Below the pieces are notes generated by a model. It was not told where the DNA came from. It did not search any database and was given only the letters and a program-made list of their open reading frames with translations. Shown one piece after another: positions 10,797 through 22,908 of a stretch of 64,000 bases of DNA (the stretch's first letter is position 1; every line of letters starts with the position of its first letter). Location: positions 6,386,001 to 6,450,000 of the forward strand of contig JAHRBC010000002.1 of NCBI GenBank assembly GCA_022702545.1. The letters are read 5' to 3'. The stretch is from Phycomyces nitens. Its lineage: Eukaryota; Mucoromycota; Mucoromycetes; Mucorales; Phycomycetaceae. The translations under genes were made by a program, and so were the position numbers.

Positions 10797-11880
10797 TTAT
10801 GTGATATTAGCTGTGTCTATATTTACAGTCATCCTGTATTTTCTACTAATTTTCAGAAAAAGGGTCTTTATCAATCCTTGGAAATCGGATTGTTTTGCGG
10901 GACTATTGGTAGAATATGCGAGCCTTTGAATAGTAGTGCGATCTCTGCAAGGCCCAGTTACTCGGTCAAAAGATTTTGAAATCGCACCTTCAGTATTCAA
11001 GCTTGTAAGTATATGCTGGTTTGTTTGCTGAACATAGGCATATGTGTTAAACAGATATATTGGCTTTTGGTTATTGCTGTCACATAAATTGCTTTCTTGA
11101 GCTACAAGGCTTAAAGGTAATGTTCTTTTGCCAGTGCTAATCTTTATTGTATCTTTTGGGATTATTGAAGCCACTCGACTTTGGAGAATCTGAATATTGT
11201 CTTCAGTCATTAACCCAATTGCCATGTTGTTTAATGCTACTGTAAATAGGACATCGTCTCTTTGTTGCATTATCTCTGTTAATTTATGGACTTTAAACAA
11301 ATCCCAAATCTTGTACCCAAATAAGGATACAAATGGATTTGTATCTCTTGCATGGCTGGTGCTGTAAATTAGTGTGTCACCAACTGGCGGAAGTTGTAGA
11401 AAATCGCCAAATACTACAACTGACTTTCCACCAAAAGGGAAAGATCGGTCAAATATGTCTCGTAGTCGTCGATCTACCCACTCAAAAAGGAATTCTCCTA
11501 CCATACTTATCTAATCAATAATGATTACTTTCAGATCGACAAGTGTAACATCCATTAAATGAAAAACGTCTGGTGAGAGTTGAGAGAGTCCACCTCTTCC
11601 ACACTGTGTTACAGGAAGCTGGAATGCATTGTGTAATGTTTGGCCTGATATATTGAGAGCAGCTTTTCCCGTTGGGGCACATAGCAGAACCGACGGTGTA
11701 TGCATATCTCTTTCCCTCGTCCTGTCCAACTCGCATACAAGACTTTGATAAATTGCTTTTATCAATAAGCTTTTTCTTGTACCGGCTCCTCCAGTTACAA
11801 AGTGATAGAACGGTGCATGATTTTGTGTTGATTTAAGGGGATTGGATTGATGAATATATGTAGGGTCAAAATTGTTACGA
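10797..11880 (-). pseudogene. Helentron Pif1-like helicase domain (degenerate)
   Basis: FVTGGAGTRKSLL is the Walker A region, with Arg in place of the invariant Gly before Lys. IIID-stop-ISMVGE is the Walker B/motif II region: the codon for the catalytic Glu is a TAG stop at 11511-11513. Downstream, VVFGDFLQLPPVGD (motif III) and KLTEIMQQRDD are typical of Pif1/Helitron helicases. Another in-frame stop lies near 11916. A working element would use this domain for strand unwinding during rolling-circle transposition; this copy cannot. Confidence 0.88.
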
Positions 11881-12355
11881 ATATGATTGACAATATGGTG
11901 CAGATACTGTCTCTGTCACAAGTTCAGCATTGACAGAAGATCTTGATACTCGGAGTTGCTTAGCCATTTTGGAATACTGACTTTCTCAAGATATGACAAT
12001 CGATTGTTCTTTGTAGAGCCATTTACATTTAGCTCTTCTGTTAAATCCGTTATTCGATGGTATTCTCCTTCTTCATTATCATCAATATCCAGAGTGTAAC
12101 GTCTGAAATCATTTTCTGCAATAGGTGGAGCCAAAGTGTCTGCATTTTCTACGGATTTATCTTCTCTTTCTGTATCCATATTACTGTGCTCAAGCGAAAG
12201 CATCTCAAAATATCTATCTAATACATCATCATCAACCTGAGAGAACTCCTTTTGTTTTGCTAACATGATAGTCTCAGAATTCTCCAAAAACTTTTTTTCG
12301 TAATTGATGCTTAACAGCTCTTCTTCTTCTTTATTTCTCCAACTTTTGTATAGCA

Positions 12356-14404
12356 TCAATAAGCAGCGAAAATATTCTTCAGCATCTTGGTCGATATAAA
12401 TCTGTAGTATTGAATGACACATGGTTTGGTTCGTTTTCTAATGAACCCTTGGTTCTGCAAAAGACAATACACTTGGCCTGGCTCACCATAATGTGTATTT
12501 TCGTCATTATTTTCTTGCATATTATCAGCTTGATCTTCTGGGGGGTCATAATAGATATCATCATTAATGTCACCTTGGTTGATATCAGTGGCTGTGCTAT
12601 TTCTTGATGGTCGCTTTTTTGAAAACTCAAAATAAGCAGCAAACTGTGTCAAGGTTATAGTTTCCAATTCTTGGGGTCTACAGGTTTAATGGTCAATTAA
12701 CCCTGCCTCAAAACAGTTGGTAGAGTCTGGATCCATTTCTAGAAGTTCAGATTGCTTCTTTATTATATGAAGTCGGTTTTCTGGTCTGTTTGTTGGTATG
12801 AATATTGTTGCTGTGCTTGCTTCTGACGTTCGAACTCGTAGTAAGTTATATGCTGCTTCTTGAGCGGATATCTCACTAGCATTGTAATAGGTTGCAGAAA
12901 GTGACCTCATCATATTAAAAGGTGTCGAGCTACTGTCATCTTTGTGCTTATTTTAAATTTCTTCAAGTGTCTTACTCAAACCTCTATCAGCCTTGTTTAT
13001 ATAGTCGACTACATATGCACAGCATGCATATGCATCGAGAATAAACTGAATATTCATATTTGACCTGAACATGCTGAGTATTTTTGGGTTATAGTTATTG
13101 ATCATAACTTCATTTGCCTGTAGTTGTATCATGATTTTATTCATTTTCAGGGTATTACGGATATACAATATATATTCATCAATAGATGTTATATTGACAA
13201 TTATCAGGAAATCGGTAAAACTCATGGTTGATGTTTGAAGATCCTCGTAGTGTTCTTGAAGATATGCTTTGATCCGAGTAATATTCTGCTTTAACTTAGT
13301 AATTGTATTCTCGGATAGAGCATCGTTTTCATTTAGCGGGAGTAATATTCGAGTTCTGTCCATAGGGTAAAACGGAATGTTAAATCGACAGACTGTAACA
13401 TTGTCACGTTTTATTTGGCAGGTAGATGTGTGCATATGACATTGTCTTCTTAATAGCTCTTTCCAAGTATCCTCATCACAGTGATCTTCCTGTTGGTCGT
13501 GTACAATCCCACTCCACTGCCTTTTGCATGTAATCATACTGTCAACAAACTCACAGATTTTTCTTTCTATATCCTCATGAACAGATTCGTACTTGGGAGC
13601 GCCCTCAAGCCATACAAGCATTTGAACATGACGCGAGCCTCTGTGCTGGAATTCGATCCGGAAGAAATATTCTTTAATTGAATGATCTCCAAAAGGCCCA
13701 TTTGGTGCTTTCCAAGTTTTCTTTAGTTGCCTGAAGCGATAGTCAAAATATCTGACACATGTAATTGGGTCTTTTCTGAATTAGTTTGGCTTTTCTGCAT
13801 ACGATAATTGTTTTACCTGTTCTTCTGTGATAGAAACTCCATCATTTACAAGTTTTATGATACAGAGTAACTCTGGCCAACATGCTTCGGCTGCAGATAG
13901 AGTTACAAATATTGTCGGAATGCCAGATTGCTTAACCATTGCTAAGAGATTCTTTTTGTTTTCATTTTTCCAATATTCTGCAGTAGAACGGATACCACTA
14001 AAGGTCTTATAGGCTTGGTCTTTGCTTAGTAGTCCTTCAACACTGCTGTTATCCAAGAAATCGGATACATTGTAAGGTACGTTGTTGGAGATCTTGGTTT
14101 TCTTTCGACGAACTGTATTAAGGCTGCTATACATTCTCATTATTTGGTTCTTTCTGTCCAAATACAGAATATATTCTACTCTTTGAGCTTCTCTCCGATC
14201 GAACCTTCTTGCAATTCATTTTGTCATGCAAGAGTAAGATATTTTATCAGAAGATAACCGCTTGCCACAGAAAATCCGAGGGAATTCCAGAAAGTCGCTA
14301 TCTCTGTGAGTTATAATGGATAAAGGCATCCTCCCATCTCCAGGTGAAAGTCTGAGGGCTTTGTGATTTGAAACTATAACAGTTTCTTGCTCGCCAGAGT
14401 TCAT
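12356..14404 (-). pseudogene. Helentron Rep / Helitron-like N region (degenerate)
   Basis: Fragments in order: a segment with LSPGDGRMPLS and FPRIF (14216-14404), a Helitron-like N segment (13781-14161), DPITCVRYFDYRF (about 13735), the Rep motif EFQHRGSRHVQMLVWL (about 13650), where the second metal-binding His of H-x-H is Gln, and AYVVDYINKADRG with both tyrosines (about 13000). In-frame stops occur at 13781, 12953 and 12686, and a frameshift near 12385. Confidence 0.85.
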
Positions 14405-14425
14405 AGATTTGTCTTCGGCATTACT

Positions 14426-15355
14426 TTATTCATTTTCCTCAGAGTGTTCAATGGTATTGCCCTCTTCTACGATTCTAGTATCATTACTGGCAGATTCTTG
14501 TGTCCAATTTTCACTCAAGGAGATATTAAACTCTTGGTAGAGTGAGGTTGACTGTAGGAATATCGCTGCTCTCCGAACTTTAGCGGGACTTATATTGCCT
14601 CTAATATAGTCTTTGACATAACGCATTCTACGAGCTAAGCTCAAGTGAATTGTGTTTGAGTCGTCAAGATTACGAGGAAGTAAAGAGACTGTTGTATCGA
14701 CATCAACAGGTACATTGACAATACCGCCTTTGCTTCTATACTGCCCAGTTAGTCCTTTGTGTGTCCATATAGACTGGAAAACGTGTCGAGGTGTAACAAG
14801 TCGTTCTTCTAATCTTGTCAGGTCGTCTAGACAAACGACATGGTCAGGAAAGTGGAGGCCATTAGAGAGGGCAAGAGTTGAAAGTGTTTTCCCCCCAAAT
14901 GATGTTTTACAGGTAGGACATAGTGGAATCTTGTTTGAAATTTCTTCATCGACAAAAGTGCTTGGTATCTTATGATTGTCAATTGTCCAAAAGGTTTTCG
15001 CAACGATATCTTCTGAACAGCCCCAATTGCCCGTAAGAGTGATTCTTTTTACTGAAGATATATCTTTTTGAAAGAAAAGGCCTCCACAACATCCGCATAC
15101 ACATGTAGGACCCTCTCTGATTGTTGATTCATACTTTCTTTGTATGTTACTCCAATTAGTTGTGCCAATGTCATTCAGTCTACGTCTTCTTAATACTCGT
15201 TCATTCTCTTCAGCAGCTCTACGTTGTCTACTACGCCTATACTCGCGCATATACTCTGCTCGATGTCTCTGGGTCACTACTTCTGTTTCCATTACTTCTG
15301 CCTCTACTACATCTGTCTCTGCTACATCTGCCTCAACTGTCTCTGTCTCAACCAT
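14426..15355 (-). pseudogene. Helentron DUF6570-like N-terminal region
   Basis: A 309-codon open stretch with an acidic repeat start (VETETVEADVAETDV), a basic segment (YMREYRRSRQRRAAEENER), a zinc-binding-like CVCGCCGGLFF / CPTC pair, and KGGIVNVPVDVDTTVSLLPR, which matches the DUF6570 pattern found in Helitron-associated proteins. Further upstream the original start is probably near 15523 (MPRYTHTLEKRAERKR), separated by a stop near 15416. The basic 'MRE(H/Y)' motif occurs three times between 15470 and 15240. Confidence 0.75.
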
Positions 15356-15903
15356 TTATTGGCGTCTGAGTATATACTCTCGCATGTGCTCTGCTTGAGG
15401 GATCGGATTCCTTTATTCTGTTACTTCTATTTGCATTGCTTGTCGACGATTACGTTGATGTTCTCTCATGTATTGCCGTTTTCTTTCAGCTCTTTTTTCA
15501 AGGGTATGAGTATATCTAGGCATTTTATATTTTATATTTATATTATATAAGAGTAAAAGTAAAAGTAAAAGTAAAGAGGAAGTACAATATGATTAGTAAG
15601 CTAGAAAGGAAAATCTAATAAGGTCACGTGTCTAATTTGTCTAGAATTTTTACTAGTAAAATTCTTACAAAACTCTGCCTGCTTGAAAATGGTTACAGAT
15701 TTCCCCTTTTCCTTAGACTTTCTAACTACGTAAACTCCATATAAAACGCCAAAAAGTGCACCACTTCTTATCAGCTAATAATGTTCAAAGAAATATTGTT
15801 GAAATGTAATGAATGAGAGGGGGGTAACCTTGATATATAAAGGTAATCGTTAATTCTACGTTACAACGTCTTATTTACTAGGCAATGTCTTTCCTCCTCT
15901 GCC

Positions 15904-16407
15904 ATACACAGTTCAAATCTTATACAGGATATTCATTTAGTAATAATTCGCATGGATTCAGTAATGCATTTCTCCTCTTTACACAAAATCCCTAATAAAG
16001 AATATTGTGCTCACACATTTTTTTATGTTTTTAAAGTTCCAAGCCTTGTTTATGTCACTGAATATATTCTTCTAAGCCATGAATAAATAAAAGTCAATAA
16101 AGCAACTGGTTGTATAATTCCATGGTGATTTTTATCAAGTGTATTTATAAAAAAATATCTTTGTTGATGACAATAAGTTGGTCTTATATTATAAGAGGCT
16201 TTTTGGATATCCTCACAGATATCTAGAACAAAAGCATCATACGTGAGCGAGTGACGTAAAACAAGGCTTGAAATATTAAAGCATAAAAGGAAATGGTCTG
16301 ATTATTCTTTATTGGGCTTTATTGAAATAGAAAGAGGAGGAAGGGAAAAATACTACTGGATTTTAGAGAGTTTTAAATAGATTCATATTCTGTACAAAAC
16401 GTGTGCC
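15904..16407. repeat. Foldback element upstream of ZNF-B (inverted copy)
   Basis: Mirror image of the element at 8260-8763 within the inverted repeat arm. Both arms and the spacer are preserved. Confidence 0.72.
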
Positions 16408-16918
16408 TCAGATCTACCAAAAACTTTGTGCTTTGAATTCTTAACAAGAAAAAAAAAGGGTTTGAATACCTTTTTTAAAATACTTTATAAACTGGTTGTG
16501 CACAGACCATATACTTCTTTAACCACTACAACATTATAAAATAATTTTGAGTAATTATCAATATAGCTTAATAGAATCCCCAGGTCTTTTTAATATTCAA
16601 TAAATAAACCATTTCTTTAACCATATAGCCAAGATGTCTACTCGATACTGAATTGATCATTTTAAAAGTATAGCACTCTTGTTATAATTGTATACAGATC
16701 ATATATTATTGAATAATAAACTATGCAATGAGTTTTTTAATTGACATAATCTTTGTATAAACAGCTATAAAAATGTTGAATGAACTAGTATAAAGTCTCC
16801 AAAGAATTATATGAATAAACAATATAATTGCCTATTTTACAATGTAGACTGAAGAGTAGCAATATATCACAACATTAAGTTGTTTGATCAATTTCATAAA
16901 ATATAATAATTTCTGCGA

Positions 16919-17156
16919 TTATATTGAAAACAGCAGACACCGTTTGATCCAAGAAGTACAATTAAAGAAGTTGAATAGGTTGATGGATTGATCAAACTGA
17001 CGGACTCTTAAAAATGGCCGTCTTTTTTTAGTTTGTTTTTTAAGCCAATCAGCAATGTGACAGGGTACACAAAGAACCAGTAGGAAGACATAACCCTTTG
17101 GCCTGGCATACCTCTTTGAATACTGGTCTTCTACGTTTCTCAAGGTATACCATGGA
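16919..17156. other. ZNF-B upstream region, inverted copy
   Basis: Mirror image of 7512-7750. It overlaps an open frame on the minus strand that I regard as chance, because it runs across the TATA box and the upstream region shared by all the zinc-finger genes. Confidence 0.5.
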
Positions 17157-17162
17157 CCTAAG

Positions 17163-17169
17163 TATAAAA
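17163..17169 (+). promoter_or_regulatory. TATA box of ZNF-B (inverted copy)
   Basis: TATAAAA within CCTAAGTATAAAATCAAG, 88 bp before the start codon at 17257. Confidence 0.75.
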
Positions 17170-17256
17170 TCAAGAGGCTGAGACCAATTTTTCCATCATT
17201 CTTTCTTCTCAATTCCTCTACCTTTTACTTCCCACCACTTTCCTCCTTCTCTTACA

Positions 17257-18091
17257 ATGGATATTGATTTGTTTGACGTTTCCCTGCTTGATCCACAGCG
17301 TGATACAGATAAATTGGCAAGTGTTGACCCAAGTATCTGGATTATATGTGAAACAAATACATATAGCTAACCCCTTGGACGTTTCGTCATCGTTTTGGTC
17401 AAACTTGTTATTAGGCTTTAGATGGTAATTTATATACTCGCAAATTATTCGACCAAGTATCCTAACTATCTTTCTAGATCTCCTTCAGGAAAAGGCATTC
17501 AGATATCTAAGTGATCCCAGCTATGGAACCCCCACAGAATACCCTCTTACTGATGACCAGTTGAATAACGTTTTAGCAGGTACAATTCCCCATAAAACAC
17601 TCAAAGCGACTCGTAAATCCTAGCCAATATTCAGGTTACACTAACAAATATTTCTCTAGTGTGCACTTTGCCTCATTCTCCAAATCTTCCCTCTCTGGAT
17701 CATAGTTCCCCAGGATCTTCTCAAGGTTACTCTGAATATGGTAAATATTATGTTTGTATTATGTGTTGGTTGCTAGGCATCTAATGATTGAATTTCTTAT
17801 AAAGATGTACATCCACAAACACCTCCAGCACAAGTCCAACATCAACCCACGCTTGTTATTAAGCACTACAACCCAAATGGACGGCCAACTGTGATGAGAG
17901 ATGGTTCTGATCTAGATCAATCAAAGAAGCACATGTGCTCAAAATGTTCTGAAGAGTTTGATACCAAATTTAACTATCAAAGACACATGGAGACACATTC
18001 TGTCGACCGGCCAAGATATGACTGCCATATATGCCACAAATACTTTACCAGAAAAGACAATCTAAATAGACATATTAAATCGCATAAATAG
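17257..18091 (+). CDS. ZNF-B: small two-finger C2H2 protein, inverted copy
   Basis: Exons 17257-17316, 17415-17424, 17478-17579, 17660-17740 and 17805-18091 give about 179 residues, with the finger exon identical in protein to copy 1 at 6577-7411. Fingers: CSKC-X12-H-X3-H and CHIC-X12-H-X3-H. The first intron uses TTG|GCAAGT in this model. If the 10-nt exon is not used, a GT donor at 17321 joins exon 3 in frame. Promoter, upstream foldback and 3' flank are all kept, so this is a potentially working duplicate. Confidence 0.82.
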
Positions 18092-18612
18092 TCTATTTTC
18101 AATCATGCCCATGTATCATACCTTCAAGTTATCATCAATTACATTCTTTTATTGCCACTTTTATATGAATAGCCCTTCATTATCTTCACCTTTAAACGAA
18201 TAAATAAAAAACAATTGTATATTCTGAATATTTCCAGTGTAATTAAAAAATAACTTGTGCATTTAAATATATATTGAGTCGAGTCAAACATTTTGTATAT
18301 TCTTACAACTAAAAATTATAGAAAGGGTTGTTGGATAGTAATAGAAATTTATAGACTGGCAGTCTTGGTCCCTTGACATTTATTGAAAGGACCGTTGTCA
18401 AAGATGTTCATACAGATTGATTGATAATGGGCTTTAATATGGGATATACAATTAAATGAAAAATATAATACCCTATTTAAATATAAGATAGATCCAGCCA
18501 ACATACTGACTCACATACAACAACACAGAATATTTGGTGGGTGATTCCGCGATTTTACTACTAGCAATCCCAGATTCCTAATATCTAGTCAATCAAAGAT
18601 GCTCGACACCTT

Positions 18613-18786
18613 TCAAAGGCCAAAGTTCAAGAGAGAAAGGAGGTTATTAGCCATACAAATACATCTAAAAATTGAATCGTTTAGGATTTGAAGTAACTCA
18701 ACCCCAGAGTATTGCGTACTGTTTGTGAAAGTATGCTTGACAGAAATAAGTCTATAATCAAATCCTGTAATGACCGCACCAAACAT
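18613..18786 (-). CDS. Unidentified 57-codon ORF (inverted copy)
   Basis: Mirror copy of the ORF at 5882-6055, with intact start and stop. No family is recognised. Confidence 0.2.
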   Translation of the reverse strand: MFGAVITGFDYRLISVKHTFTNSTQYSGVELLQILNDSIFRCICMANNLLSLLNFGL

Positions 18787-19250
18787 TAATAGATTTTTAT
18801 TTTTTACTTTATTTATTATAAAATATATGTTATTAGTTGAAGATATAGGATGAAGAGGTTGATATATATAATATGTTTTCAGAAATATATATTGAAAAAA
18901 AAACGAGACGATGATTTGTTTTCTGAGAGTGTAAAGTATCGATTATTTGATCTCAAATATTACTGTTAAACATATTACTGTTTTTTTTTAGAAAGAAAAC
19001 TAAAGTTTGTTTTAAAGATGGTCAACGTTAACATTATTTAGAGATAAAATATTGAATATTTTACATAATCAGTGTGAAATACATATTCATTTGTATCTTT
19101 TGTACTTTTAATTATCATGATAATTTTCAGAGCATAAAAGGATTTTATGTATTTATTTATTTAAAAATTCCAAAAAAGACGAGTAACTATAAAGCTAGTA
19201 AAGAAACAGTACACAATATATCAAAAGCCTTAAAAACGCAAAAAGGGAGG

Positions 19251-20120
19251 CTATTGATGGGTGTTGCTAATATGTCTGTTTAGACTAAATTTGGTGGTAA
19301 GCTTTTTGCGGCATAGATGGCAGGGAAACTTTACTCGATTATTAGAGTGTCTTTCCATGTGTCGATTATAGTTATATCTTGAACTGAACCTTTGAGAGCA
19401 CACCAAACATGTGTGTTCCATAGGGTGCATAGGTTCCGAATCTTCATTCAGAACAACCGGCGGTCCATTTGGATTGTAGTGCTTAATGATAAGCTCAGTA
19501 GGGCCAGACTTCACTTGTTCTGGAAGGGTTTCTGACCTTGCACCTTTATAAGCAATTGAATCGTTAGATGGCTAGCAGTCGGATATGTATTGTAAATATA
19601 ATATTTACCTTCTTCATAATGATCTTGAGAATATGATGGGGAGCTGTAATCAAGAGGATGTGGATATGGGGAATCTGGAAACAAAGAGATGACTAGAAGT
19701 ATATGTTTTAGTACAATACAAGGCAAACATTAAGAAATATTGTATATTAGCTTATTACAGAAACTAATACCTGATAAATGATAGTTTAACTCTTCATCAC
19801 TAAGATAATACATTATTGTATCATGCTGACTGGGAACACTTGGACCTCTTTGAATACGAAATAGGTCAAAATCTAGACAAAGAGTTTGTGAGCTGTCTCA
19901 AAACAAAATGATTTTTGTGTGTGAATTACCTGCCATTGCCCGTCCATCATACTGAGTAGAGAAATGTTAATAAGGGCAGCAATTCAAGTGAAATGTATAT
20001 ATTTCTATAGTATTCTTCCACTTTTACAAATCCATAGATCTTGATTTGAATACATACCAAAAGATCCTGTACATCGTTACAGGGAGTAAGAGAAGAGACG
20101 TCAAATGAGTTAAACGACAT
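19251..20120 (-). CDS. ZNF-A: small two-finger C2H2 protein, inverted copy
   Basis: Exons on the minus strand: 20120-20058, 19951-19930, 19872-19771, 19674-19609 and 19543-19251, 181 residues. The finger exon is identical in protein to copy 1 at 4547-5416. The fingers are CLVC-X12-H-X3-H and CHLC-X12-H-X4-H. It is convergent with the plus-strand ZNF-B at 17257-18091. No disruption is visible. Confidence 0.85.
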
Positions 20121-20208
20121 TGGAAAAGAGGCAAAGTGGTTATGAATAGTAGAGTTTATGAGCTAAAGAGAATAGAATGATTTGTATAATGATCATATTT
20201 TGTTGCCG

Positions 20209-20215
20209 TTTTATA
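20209..20215 (-). promoter_or_regulatory. TATA box of ZNF-A (inverted copy)
   Basis: Mirror image of 4452-4458, with the same CCAATGG-type box and AAGTATAAAA, 89-95 bp before the start codon at 20120. Confidence 0.75.
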
Positions 20216-21008
20216 CTTGGCCCATTGGTAGTCCTCTTTCTCCTAAACCCAATGGACCATCAGGTATCTACACTTCTTCCCATCTTGTTACACCAGGATT
20301 CCAGATTATAACAAACTATTTTATGTTGACTGATGTATGATTGGTCAAAAAAAAAGACGGCATTTTTAAATACCCGACATTTCCATAATGATCAACCTAT
20401 TTAATGCCCCTAATTATACTTCTTGGACAAAACGCAGCATTTGCCCTTTAAATATAATCGCAAAGATTATTATGATTTTATAAAGTGATTGGGTAACCTG
20501 ATGCTATAATTTATTGTCACTCTACAGTCTACACTTTAAAATAGCCAATTATATGATCTATTTATATAATTCTTTGGGGGATATTGTCCAATACATCATT
20601 TTATTCAACTTTTTCATAGCTGTTTATATAGAGACTATTTCAATTATAAAACTAATTTGATATTTTACTATTAAATAAAGTATTGGATATATACATGTAT
20701 AGCAAGAGTACACTTTTTTTTCGGAAACTTTTTGCGCATCTACTGTGTAAAAGTTTCGCTCAACGTAAATAATGATTTGCAGATTGTTGGAAATAAGCTT
20801 TGCCAACTTTACATTGTATTTTATTTTTTGCCGAAATGACAGGGTGGAAAGATTTAGCTAATCAGACACTACCGTCATAACTTGTATCTTTTATTGAATA
20901 AATAACGTCAAACAGATCGAGGTTACATGGCCTTAATTATCTCACAAGGAATATACAATCCTCTATTTCTGTCTTTTCTATATCTCAATGACACCCGAGA
21001 TTTCCTTC

Positions 21009-22075
21009 ACGTCTTTTTTGTTTTGTTTTTTTAGGATAACTTGTTGCTCCTGAAGAGAAGCGGAAAGATAGGCGACGAGTTCAAAGTCTTGCATCCATAA
21101 ATGACAATTGTTAAATGTAAGAGAAATATCCACAGATCGCATTTCCGTTTTAATATAACTACCAATATTATCAGGGTCCAATACTGTTGTAGAAAGGTTG
21201 ATGGTAGTTACATACACACTGCAGGGAATATGACACAACAGAACAAAGACTCGAAGACGTTGAAGTGGTATGGTGTCGTAAGAATGGAGTAAGTAGTTCT
21301 ATCATCTTGGGTGTGATCCAAGTCTTCTTTTAAGGTGCTACTGCTTTATCCTTCCATTAACAGACGACTGTGGCCATTAATATTGTACCCAACACCTACA
21401 TAGTATTTGATCGGTGTAGTTTGCACCCTTGTATCTGGGTCAATGGCCAATCCGACATGCTCTTTGGTAGGAACCTCGCACCATTGGAATCCAAGAAACT
21501 GGCTCTGGTCACCAAATGTTTGGAAAATGGGAGTAACACCGTCTATCCAAAACAAACGTTCATATTTCGGTTGGTAAAAAAGCATTTCAATGACACTTTT
21601 ACAATAATCCGCTCACACATATTGGATAATATTCAGAAGAACCTCATCGTCAGTTGCAATATTATCTGGCTGGGTAAAACTCCAGAGAAAATGGGGTAAG
21701 TTCACCAATTTCATTTCTAATGCTTGTTTTAGCATATAATATATGCTACCATAATGTTTTTTCAATGACACGTTGGTTTCAACAATCAACTATTGGTTTG
21801 AAAGTTGTTTATGTCCAGGAGTTAAATGCGCGTTGTGTAGACTAATTACTGTTGATGTGGCGGACAAGATTGGAGTGTTTTTGTTTGTAATCTTGGGTCG
21901 CTTGGTGACATTTGAGAATGAAGTTGCTTTACGGGTGAAAGCTACTTTATCTTTGTTTTTATGGGAATGGTGGTAATATCACAATGTTGTTGCATTTTAT
22001 GTGACGGTATGTGGTCTTTCATCCAATTAAAGTCAAAATGCTAAGACCAGCAAGAAGGACAGGCATAATATGGAA
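21009..22075 (-). pseudogene. Unidentified ORF cluster (inverted copy)
   Basis: Mirror copy of 2592-3658. It has more substitutions at its outer end (after about 21976), where the 94-codon ORF of the direct copies is lost. Its decay relative to the direct copies argues against strong selection on that part. Confidence 0.3.
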
Positions 22076-22271
22076 TTGCCTTTGGTGTGTTCATATCCGC
22101 AAGGATCTTTTCTCTTGGGCCATAATATTCTTTCATAGGCCTGTCAGGGAATGGGGTTTGATGAATGGTTGAGATGTGGTGTCGCGATCCAGATGGAAAC
22201 CAAAAATCTTTTCTACATATGTGGCAAACATGTTTAATATAAATTGGACACTCTTTGTTTGATTCTGCCAT
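22041..22271 (-). CDS. Small single-finger C2H2 protein
   Basis: A 76-residue ORF starting MAESNKECPIYIKHVC, with one C2H2 finger CHIC-X12-H-X4-H (RKDFWFPSGSRHH), a Pro/Tyr-rich tail and a C-terminal CPSCWS. It lies in the 1.9 kb that separates the inverted arm from direct copy 2 and does not occur elsewhere in the window. In-frame codons extend upstream to 22319, but the chosen Met has the better protein context. It is not clearly related to the ZNF-A/B/C family: the linker IKHYNPNG is missing. It may be the last exon of a larger gene. Confidence 0.5.
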   Translation of the reverse strand: MAESNKECPIYIKHVCHICRKDFWFPSGSRHHISTIHQTPFPDRPMKEYYGPREKILADMNTPKAIPYYACPSCWS

Positions 22272-22319
22272 AATAAATAAGGAAATTGATTGATCGCGTT
22301 GGCCCCAAGTTGGCCCCAA

Positions 22320-22770
22320 CGCAGTTTTTTGATTGGCTAAATCCTTGATTTAGTAGAGTGAGCTTTTTAATTAGCTGGGGCTTTGCAGTATATCACAGCC
22401 CTTGAAACTGCCATATTTCTTATCCTTTATTTCTTTTCCCTCAGTATCTCGTTTTTTATTATACACATATATATATTCAATTATTCTTTTCATTCTAATG
22501 GGTGGCCTATATACTCACAGGCGCCAGGTCTTGACACACCTGCAAAATAAACAAAGAATATTTTTACCTGACCACCCATAGTTTGCTAGATAGATCAGAA
22601 AATTAGCAGAGAAGGAGCAATTCTACCGCCAACCCTCACCAGAATGACTAGCCGGATGATCAAAGAATCAATAGTATTCATAAGAAAATAGCTTTATTAT
22701 TATTATTATTGCTATTTAAAAATAGAAAGATGATTACAGCAATTGTTACTTTCTGTTATTTGACGGCCTA
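22320..22770. other. Unique spacer, no gene recognised
   Basis: Single-copy DNA between the small finger gene and the ZNF-C 3' flank, with a short TTA/ATT run near 22690 and a GGGTGG/CCACCC pair around 22500-22575. I see no transposon ends. Confidence 0.5.
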
Positions 22771-22908
22771 TCTAGTAAATATACAATTGTTTTTATTTAT
22801 TTATTTAAAGGTAAAGATAATAAAGGGCGATTCATATAAAAGTCGCAATAAAAGAGTGTGATAAATGATAACTTGAAGGTATGATACATGGGCATGGTTG
22901 AAACGAGA

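Larger units (their letters stand above)
9987..15765 (-). mobile_element. Helentron (Helitron with endonuclease) remnant
   Basis: Minus-strand coding remains appear in the order expected for a Helentron: basic N-terminus, DUF6570-like region, Helitron-like N and Rep domain, Pif1-type helicase, and a C-terminal exonuclease-endonuclease-phosphatase type endonuclease. The element fills the gap between the end of direct copy 1 and the start of the inverted arm. I cannot place its exact termini; the limits given are the edges of the flanking repeats. About ten lesions (stops and frameshifts) show it is inactive. Confidence 0.85.
15766..22022 (-). repeat. Right arm of ~6.2-kb inverted repeat
   Basis: Reverse complement of 2640-8900. 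It begins abruptly after Helentron-flanking DNA at the sequence CTTATCAGCTAATAATG, which matches the base-8900 end of the left arm. Beyond about 21976 similarity to the left arm drops, and it is lost by about 22022. It carries complete minus-strand ZNF-A and plus-strand ZNF-B copies. The right arm shares a few variants with direct copy 2 rather than copy 1 (for example the Ser codon near 21060), so conversion or shared ancestry among all three copies is likely. Confidence 0.93.

Noticed and set aside
15144..15398. Plus-strand Ser/Thr-rich ORFs opposite the Helentron N-terminus
   Set aside because: Antisense of the acidic repeat VETETVEADVAETDV; the minus strand carries the recognisable domains.
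22500..22585. Mini-gene MGGQ...PVSI with a 28-34-nt intron on the minus strand
   Set aside because: Too short and without support; the GGGTGG/CCACCC pairing is probably chance.
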